From: an uncultured Campylobacter sp.
GTDB lineage: Bacteria; Campylobacterota; Campylobacteria; Campylobacterales; Campylobacteraceae
DNA: 19,773 nt
NCBI RefSeq assembly: GCF_937997595.1
Contig: NZ_CALKTS010000080.1
Location: 1-19,773, forward strand
Direction: 5' to 3'
The notes under the pieces were generated by a model, which was not told where the DNA came from, did not search any database, and saw only the letters and a list, made by a program, of their open reading frames with translations. A program made the position numbers and the translations under genes. Shown in pieces: positions 14,894 through 19,773 of this stretch (its first letter is position 1; every line of letters begins with the position of its first letter).

Positions 14894-14912
14894 TAGCGCA
14901 AATTTCGTCGCG

Positions 14913-17090
14913 TTAAAATTTAGCGAATTTCAATCTGATGGAATTTAGCACGACCGTTACGGAGCTAAAGCACATCGCCGCGGCGCCGTACATCGGCTTT
15001 AGAAGCACGCCGAGCGCTGGATATAGCGCGCCTGCCGCGATCGGGATACATACGGCGTTGTAAAATAGCGCCCAGAAGAGGTTTTGCTTGATCGTCCGCA
15101 TGGCAGCTTCCGATAGGCGGAAGAGATATAGTACGCTTGCAAGGTCGTTTTTTATAAAGATCACGTCGCCCGCGCCCTTGGCTACATCGCTGCCGCCGTT
15201 CATCGCGATGCCGATACTGGCGGCTTTTAAGCTCGGTGCGTCATTGACGCCGTCGCCCACGAAAAGCACCCGTTTGCCCTCATCCGTCAGGGATTTGATG
15301 AACTCATATTTGCCGCTTGGAAGCACTCCGCTTCTTACCTCGTCGATGCCGAGGTTGCGAGCGACGAAATTTGCCGTTTTGGCGTTATCGCCCGTTAGCA
15401 TGACGGTTTTTACGCCGCTTTTTTGCAGCGTCTGCACGACGTCCCGCGCTTCGGCTCTGATCTCGTCGCTAAATGCGATGAAGCCCGCGTACGAGCCGCC
15501 TATCGCGCAGTAAACGACGCCGAAACCCTTGTCTAAAAGCTCCTCTGCTTCTATTTCGACGCCCGCATCTACGCCGCGCTCGCGCAGAAAGCCCGCGCTG
15601 CCGCAAAGGATTTCGCCGGTGGGATTTTTAGCGACGATCCCCTTGCCCGCGATACTTTCAAACTCGCCGTTAAGCTTAGAAATTTCGCCGAATTTCAGCT
15701 CGGCAAATTTTACGATCGCCTTTGAGATCGGATGCTCGCTAAGCTTTTGCGCGCTTGCTAAAGCGTAAAGATCCTGGGCGCTCAGATCGCTGAAGCTTAC
15801 CGAAATTTCGCCCTTGCTAAGCGTGCCGGTTTTATCGAAAACCGCGACGTCCGCGTCCTTTAAAATTTCTAAAATTTCAGGATTTTTGATTAAAATTCCA
15901 GCCTTTGCGGCGTTTGAGATCGCGCAAACGATCGCAATCGGCGTCGCAAGACCTAGCGCACACGGGCAGGAGATGATAAGCACGCAGATAGCGGCGGATG
16001 CGGCGTATGAAAGCCGCCCGTCAAGCACAGTCCACGCGATAAAGCTAACAAGCGCGATCAAAATCACCGCAGGCACGAAGATATTTGAAATTTTATCGGC
16101 AAAGCGCGCGATCGGCATCTTTTTGTTGCCCGCCTCATTTAGCAGATTTTTAATCTCGGCAAGCAGCGTCTGATGCGAAAATTTCGTCACTTTCACGTAG
16201 ATGACGCCGTCCGTGCTGACGCAGCCTGCGTTTACCTCATCGCCCACGCCTTTATAAACCGCCAAGCTCTCGCCGCTGATGAGCGAAGTGTCGATCTGCG
16301 CGCCGCCTTCTACGATAAGCCCGTCGCAAGGGATGCGCGAGCCGTTTTTTACTAGCACTTTATCGCCCGGCTTTAGCGCTTCTGCACGCACTTCGGCTAT
16401 CGTGCCGTCGTCTTTGATCAAAAGCGCGGTTTTAGGGCTTAGATCGATTAGCCCCTTGATATAGTCGTTCGCCTTCATCTTGCTACGCTCTTCGAGGTAT
16501 TTGCCGAGCGAAATAAAGGCGATTATCATCGAGGCGGACGAGAAATAAAGATTGGTAAATTCGTTCTGTGCGCCGTGCGTATAGACCCACGCCGCGGCCG
16601 TTAGCGAATAAGCAAACGCAAAAAAGCTTCCCATCGCCACGAGCACGTTCATATCGAAGCTTCTGTTTTTCAGAGAGCCGTAAGCGTGATAAAAGAAGTT
16701 CTTGCCGCAGTAAAATAGGCTCACGCACGCCATCGCCGCGCAAAGCAGCGCCTTTGGAACGAAGCTTAAAAACCCACTCATCTCCACCGCCATTACCGCC
16801 GCGGCTAAAATGAGAGCGAGGATTAGCCTAAATAGCGCCGCTTTGAGGTTGCGTCGCTTTTTGCGCTCCAAATCCTCGTAATCCACGGCGATGTCATATC
16901 CTAGCTTTTTGATCTTGGCTTTTAGCGTCTCCTCAAGCGCCGGATCAGCAAGTACGAACTCGCCGCTGCCGTTTGCGAAATTTACGTGCGCGTCCTGCAC
17001 CCCCTCGATCTTGCGACTTACCCGCTCGATCGCATTGGAGCAGTTTACGCAGCTCATCCCGACGATATTTAGAGTGATTTTGCTTGACAT
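14913..17090 (-). CDS. copA: Copper-exporting P-type ATPase CopA
   Basis: A P1B-type ATPase that pumps Cu(I) out of the cytoplasm, 725 residues. It has an N-terminal heavy-metal-binding domain with GMSCVNC (C14, C17), then membrane segments. The actuator loop carries ISGES (271-275), and CPC lies at 375-377 in the sixth membrane helix. The phosphorylated aspartate is D419 in DKTGT, the HP pair is 453-454 in SEHPISKA, TGDN is at 566-569 and GDGVNDAPSL at 612-621. The last two helices carry YN (677-678) and MCFSS (706-710), the residues that select Cu(I) in this subfamily. The ATG starts three bases after the copZ stop, so copZ-copA is one transcription unit. No ribosome binding site of its own is strong, which fits coupled translation. 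Confidence 0.96.
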   Translation of the reverse strand: MSSKITLNIVGMSCVNCSNAIERVSRKIEGVQDAHVNFANGSGEFVLADPALEETLKAKIKKLGYDIAVDYEDLERKKRRNLKAALFRLILALILAAAVMAVEMSGFLSFVPKALLCAAMACVSLFYCGKNFFYHAYGSLKNRSFDMNVLVAMGSFFAFAYSLTAAAWVYTHGAQNEFTNLYFSSASMIIAFISLGKYLEERSKMKANDYIKGLIDLSPKTALLIKDDGTIAEVRAEALKPGDKVLVKNGSRIPCDGLIVEGGAQIDTSLISGESLAVYKGVGDEVNAGCVSTDGVIYVKVTKFSHQTLLAEIKNLLNEAGNKKMPIARFADKISNIFVPAVILIALVSFIAWTVLDGRLSYAASAAICVLIISCPCALGLATPIAIVCAISNAAKAGILIKNPEILEILKDADVAVFDKTGTLSKGEISVSFSDLSAQDLYALASAQKLSEHPISKAIVKFAELKFGEISKLNGEFESIAGKGIVAKNPTGEILCGSAGFLRERGVDAGVEIEAEELLDKGFGVVYCAIGGSYAGFIAFSDEIRAEARDVVQTLQKSGVKTVMLTGDNAKTANFVARNLGIDEVRSGVLPSGKYEFIKSLTDEGKRVLFVGDGVNDAPSLKAASIGIAMNGGSDVAKGAGDVIFIKNDLASVLYLFRLSEAAMRTIKQNLFWALFYNAVCIPIAAGALYPALGVLLKPMYGAAAMCFSSVTVVLNSIRLKFAKF

Positions 17091-17093
17091 CCG

Positions 17094-17318
17094 TTAGTTT
17101 TCGCAGGACAGTTTTTCTACGACGCTAAAGCCCAAATCGTCCATCTCCTCTTTAAATTTAGCCTCGTCGCGCGGATCTAAGCTTAAACTCACCACTCCGC
17201 TTGCCACGTCCACCTCGATCTCGCCGAAATCGTCCTTAAGCGCGTTTTTGATCGTCCTCGCGCAGTTTTCGCAGTGGATATTTTGCGCCTTAAATTTTAC
17301 GCTTTGTTTTAAAGCCAT
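17094..17318 (-). CDS. copZ: Copper chaperone CopZ (heavy-metal-binding domain protein)
   Basis: A 74-residue cytoplasmic protein made of a single heavy-metal-binding domain, with the metal-binding pair C16 and C19 in NIHCENCARTI. Such proteins carry Cu(I) to CopA. The fold pattern beta-alpha-beta-beta-alpha-beta is consistent with the length. The site has His rather than the Met-x-Cys start of the classical GMTCxxC motif. The ATG at 17318 follows AAGGAGAGG, a strong ribosome binding site, and copA follows after three bases. A -10 box lies about 31 bases upstream. I did not see a clear CueR- or CsoR-type operator, so copper control is assumed from the family only. Confidence 0.88.
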   Translation of the reverse strand: MALKQSVKFKAQNIHCENCARTIKNALKDDFGEIEVDVASGVVSLSLDPRDEAKFKEEMDDLGFSVVEKLSCEN

Positions 17319-17348
17319 GAGCCTCTCCTTTGGATTAAAATTTCAAAA

Positions 17349-17354
17349 CTTATA
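17349..17354 (-). promoter_or_regulatory. Candidate -10 box of copZ-copA
   Basis: TATAAG on the minus strand in AGTAGTATAAGTTTTG, about 31 bases before the copZ start, preceded by an AT-rich run. Confidence 0.4.
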
Positions 17355-17411
17355 CTACTTTTTAATAAATTTTATTTCAACGCCCGCTCCTGAAATTTAA
17401 GGGTTTTTCGT

Positions 17412-17417
17412 TATAAT
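17412..17417 (+). promoter_or_regulatory. -10 box of the yebC operon
   Basis: TATAAT in GTTATAATCACCC, 35 bases before the yebC ATG. Typical T-rich upstream DNA lies before it (GGGTTTTTCG). It diverges from the copZ promoter about 60 bases away. Confidence 0.65.
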
Positions 17418-17451
17418 CACCCGTTTTTAAATTTAAGCTTTAAGGAATTTT

Positions 17452-18186
17452 ATGGGACGAGCTTTTGAATACAGACGCGCTTCAAAAGAAGCTAGATGGG
17501 GGAAGATGAGCAAACTTTTCCCAAAACTGGGCAAAGCCATAACGATGGCTGCGAAAGAGGGCGGCGAAGATCCGCTGATGAACTCCAAACTGCGCGCCGC
17601 GATCGCCACGGCAAAGGCGCAAAATATGCCCAAAGACAACATCGACGCGGCTATCAAGCGCGCTAGCGGCAAAGATAGCGCCGATATCAAAACGATCTTT
17701 TACGACGGCAAGGCGCCGCACGGCGCGCTTTTAATAATCGAATGCGCCACCGACAACCCGACCCGCACCGTCGCAAACGTAAAATCGATTTTAAACAAAG
17801 CCAAGGGCGAGTTTTTGTCGAGCGGCAGTTTGAAATTTATGTTTTCGCACAAGGCCGTTTTTGAGACTAAACTGCCGAGCCGCGACATCGAGGAGCTGGA
17901 GCTTGAGCTCATCGACTTCGGTCTTAGCGAGCTTAAGATCAACGAGTTTGAAAACGATAAGGGCGAGCTCGAAAAGACGCTTCTAATCTACGGCGAATAC
18001 GAAAGCTTCGGCACTCTAAACGAAGGTATCGAAAAGATAGGGCTTGAGATCATCAGCGCAAGCTTAAAATTCGTCGCCAACGAAAAGCACGAATTTAGCG
18101 AGGATCAGCTTGGCGACATAGACGCGCTAATAGAGCGGCTAGAGGATGAAGACGACGTGCAGGCAGTTTACACCAACATCGCATAG
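17452..18186 (+). CDS. YebC/PmpR family regulatory protein
   Basis: A 244-residue cytoplasmic protein of the YebC/PmpR family (TACO1-like). The N-terminus is the conserved MGRAFEYRRASKEARWGKMS, followed by KLFPKLGKAITMAAKEGG, NSKLRAAIATAKAQNMPKDNIDAAIKRA and the YDGKAPHGALLIIE-TDNPTRTVANVKSILNKAKG segment. The acidic C-terminus (IDALIERLEDEDDVQAVYTNIA) is also typical. Members were first described as DNA-binding transcription regulators. Some family members have more recently been tied to translation of proline-rich stretches, so the true role in this organism is open. AAGGA lies five bases before the ATG. Only eight bases separate it from the next gene, so it heads an operon with the prolyl isomerase and acpS. 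Confidence 0.93.
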   Translation: MGRAFEYRRASKEARWGKMSKLFPKLGKAITMAAKEGGEDPLMNSKLRAAIATAKAQNMPKDNIDAAIKRASGKDSADIKTIFYDGKAPHGALLIIECATDNPTRTVANVKSILNKAKGEFLSSGSLKFMFSHKAVFETKLPSRDIEELELELIDFGLSELKINEFENDKGELEKTLLIYGEYESFGTLNEGIEKIGLEIISASLKFVANEKHEFSEDQLGDIDALIERLEDEDDVQAVYTNIA

Positions 18187-18194
18187 GAGAAAAA

Positions 18195-18689
18195 ATGGAA
18201 AGCTTAAAAATTTACGACATTGACGCAGAGGCTTTGGCGCGCGATAAATACGCCGTGATAAAAACCGAAAAGGGCGATATGAAGCTGGAGCTTTTCGCAG
18301 ACGAAGCCCCGCAGGCGGTTACGAATTTCGCTAGCCTTGCTCGCAGCGGGTTTTACAAGGGGCTAAATTTTCACCGCGTAATTCCAAATTTCGTGATCCA
18401 AGGCGGCTGCCCGCGCGGCACCGGCACGGGAGGTCCCGGCTGGCGCATAAAGTGCGAATGCGACCGCCAAAAGCACAAGCACGTGCGCGGCGCGCTATCG
18501 ATGGCGCACGCGGGGCGCGATACGGGCGGTAGCCAGTTTTTCGTCTGCCACAGCGCGCAGCCGCACTTAGACGGCGAGCACACGGTGTTCGGACAAATCG
18601 TGGATCAGCCTAGCCTAGCGGTTTTGGACGCGATCAGACAGGGCGATAAGATCATCGACATCGAGATTAAAGAGAGCCTACAATCGTGA
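18195..18689 (+). CDS. Peptidyl-prolyl cis-trans isomerase, cyclophilin type
   Basis: A 164-residue single-domain cyclophilin that speeds cis-trans isomerisation of prolyl bonds. There is no signal peptide, so it should be cytoplasmic (PpiB-like). Key parts are TNFASLARSGFYKGLNFHRV (catalytic R61), PNFVIQGGCPRGTG (65-78), SMAHAGRDTGGSQFFV (Q114, F115, F116) and HLDGEHTVFGQIV (124-136). The position of the cyclosporin-contact Trp is His (H129), as in many bacterial members, so drug binding is expected to be poor. The start has AGGAG six bases upstream, eight bases after yebC, so they are co-transcribed. Confidence 0.94.
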   Translation: MESLKIYDIDAEALARDKYAVIKTEKGDMKLELFADEAPQAVTNFASLARSGFYKGLNFHRVIPNFVIQGGCPRGTGTGGPGWRIKCECDRQKHKHVRGALSMAHAGRDTGGSQFFVCHSAQPHLDGEHTVFGQIVDQPSLAVLDAIRQGDKIIDIEIKESLQS

Positions 18690-18717
18690 TTAAATTTAAA
18701 CCGCGGAGCGCCAAACC

Positions 18718-19089
18718 GTGATAAAGATCGGCACGGACATAACCGCGGTGCGCAGGATCGCAGCGCTGCGCGCAAAATACGGCGCGAAATTTCTAAAGCG
18801 CATTTTGAAAAAATCCGAACGCTCCTCCGCGCTGCGCGACGAAAGTATCGCGGGCATCTATGCCGCCAAAGAGGCGCTTAGCAAGGCGCTAGGCACCGGC
18901 ATCGGCGCGGAATTCGGCTTTAAAGACGCTAAAATTTACAAAGACGCCCTGGGCGCGCCGCACCTAAAAATACGTAAAAAAATCTGTAAAAAATTTCATA
19001 TCAAATCCGCAAGCCTTAGCATCACGCACGACGCAAACGTCGCAATCGCCGTAGTCGCACTAAAACTTAATAAGCCGCGCTCAAAGTAA
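18718..19089 (+). CDS. acpS: Holo-[acyl-carrier-protein] synthase AcpS
   Basis: Transfers the 4'-phosphopantetheine group from CoA to acyl carrier protein, which activates fatty acid synthesis. It has 123 residues, the usual size. Mg-binding residues are D7 in IGTDIT and E52 in GIYAAKEALSKALGTG, and the LSITHDANVAIAVV strand carries H104. The start is a GTG with GGAG about ten bases upstream. No other in-frame start places the IGTDIT motif so close to the N-terminus. It lies 28 bases after the prolyl isomerase gene, last in the plus-strand operon. No clear terminator was found behind it. Confidence 0.93.
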   Translation: MIKIGTDITAVRRIAALRAKYGAKFLKRILKKSERSSALRDESIAGIYAAKEALSKALGTGIGAEFGFKDAKIYKDALGAPHLKIRKKICKKFHIKSASLSITHDANVAIAVVALKLNKPRSK

Positions 19090-19773
19090 CGAAGCGAAGC
19101 AGCGCACGGCAGCAAGAACTCCGCGTAAATTCTGCATAAATTTTGCACGACGGGCCTTGTGAGGTTAGGCGCAGATTTTGCAGAGTAGTATTTCACGGCG
19201 CAGTGGCAAACTTTGACTATCTCAAATTTTATATTTGCCGACTTAAAATTCTACATTCATGGATGAAATTTTAGAGCACAAAATTTACCACAACGAAATT
19301 TTGAAATTTCACCGCCCGCAGAATTTTGCTTTAAATTTAAGACTTGGAATTTTATAGCGGCGAGGCGGCATAAACTCAAAAGGTAAAATTTCGACCCGAA
19401 ATTTAACGACAGAAGCATAGATTTTCTATTAAAATTTCACGACAAAATCGTGCTTTGAAATTTAAAACGGATACGAAGTCTGCTCTGCCTAATCTATCGC
19501 ATCATCAAGGATTAAGCGAAAGTTCATGAGCCGACCGAGCATACATCGCTGCTGCGGCGGCATCTGTTCGTCGTGCCCATTTCAAGCAAGAGCTTTTACG
19601 CCGTATCTACGCCGAATAAAATATCGCAGATAGTGCGGCGCTCTCTTTTGCTTGTACGAAAAAACGGAGGCGAGCTTGCGTAGCTACATTTACCGCTCAG
19701 TCTGCCGTTAGTTTAAGCGCACAGATAAGCGGCGTGCCCACAGCAGCGAGCGATCAAAATTTACACGGCGAAA
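19090..19773. other. Non-coding stretch after acpS
   Basis: No gene that I can defend. From about 19130 to 19470 it is dense in AAATTT words and has a small CACGA/TCGTG hairpin (19438-19452). After 19475 these words nearly vanish and the composition looks more coding-like. One plus-strand frame reads 16 codons, a stop (19513-19515), then 54 open codons to a stop at 19679-19681. No start or ribosome binding site is evident, and I do not recognise the protein. Confidence 0.4.

Larger units (their letters stand above)
14204..14912. other. Repeat-rich non-coding stretch between the ankyrin gene and copA
   Basis: No convincing gene. It holds a GC-rich repeat island (14283-14450), four copies of a 19-26 base AT-rich repeat (14517-14852), an inverted pair AATTCCGCCG (14680-14689) / CGGCGGAATT (14744-14753), the 14-base palindrome CGCGGAATTCCGCG (14811-14824) and a candidate copA terminator (14874-14893). 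Confidence 0.55.

Noticed and set aside
14720..14912. CRISPR-like array suggested by the repeated AT-rich units downstream of copA
   Set aside because: Units vary in length and sequence, spacing is irregular (about 32 to 170 bases) and no cas gene is present.

Overview
The window looks like part of a Campylobacter chromosome, most likely from the oral, higher-GC group (C. gracilis, C. rectus, C. showae or relatives). This is inferred from the look of the proteins (the YebC N-terminus MGRAFEYRRASKEARW, a phosphoethanolamine transferase of the Campylobacter type, a periplasmic ankyrin protein), from short AT-rich leaders with TATAAT-like -10 boxes and little -35, and from the very frequent palindromic word AAATTT. 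I could not run a search, so the species is a guess. No tRNA, rRNA, CRISPR array, insertion sequence or phage gene was seen.

Layout. A small membrane protein gene runs off or starts at the left edge (to 335), followed by a terminator at 570-605. On the minus strand comes an autotransporter (972-3122). Next is a phosphoethanolamine transferase gene (3622-5370) whose complete set of active-site motifs is spread over alternating frames by four apparent frameshifts, one in a poly-G tract. Then follow a two-gene unit of unknown function with a DUF4230-like protein (6038-7204), threonine ammonia-lyase ilvA (7955-9166), a translationally coupled NhaC-family antiporter and trmA pair (9267-12247), a secreted ankyrin-repeat protein (12937-14169) and a copper-export unit copZ-copA (14913-17318). 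From 17452 to 19089 the plus strand carries yebC, a cyclophilin-type prolyl isomerase and acpS, closely spaced and probably one operon that diverges from copZ. The last 680 bases hold no gene I can defend.

About a quarter of the window is non-coding, in stretches of 400-750 bases. These are not featureless. They are dense in AAATTT/AAAATTTT words, hairpins and degenerate direct and inverted repeats. The most structured is 7335-7660, a GC-rich region with several hairpins, inverted end sequences and a canonical G-quadruplex motif on the minus strand. Similar repeat-like DNA appears to have entered the coding region of trmA, where it encodes eight consecutive five-residue units.

Functionally the window is mostly housekeeping (amino-acid metabolism, tRNA modification, ion and copper homeostasis, carrier-protein activation) plus two surface-related loci, the autotransporter and the lipid A/flagellar-type phosphoethanolamine transferase. 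The best candidates for something new are the possible phase-variable transferase, the structured element at 7335-7660, and the repeat expansion inside trmA. I see no clear multi-gene defence or mobile system.
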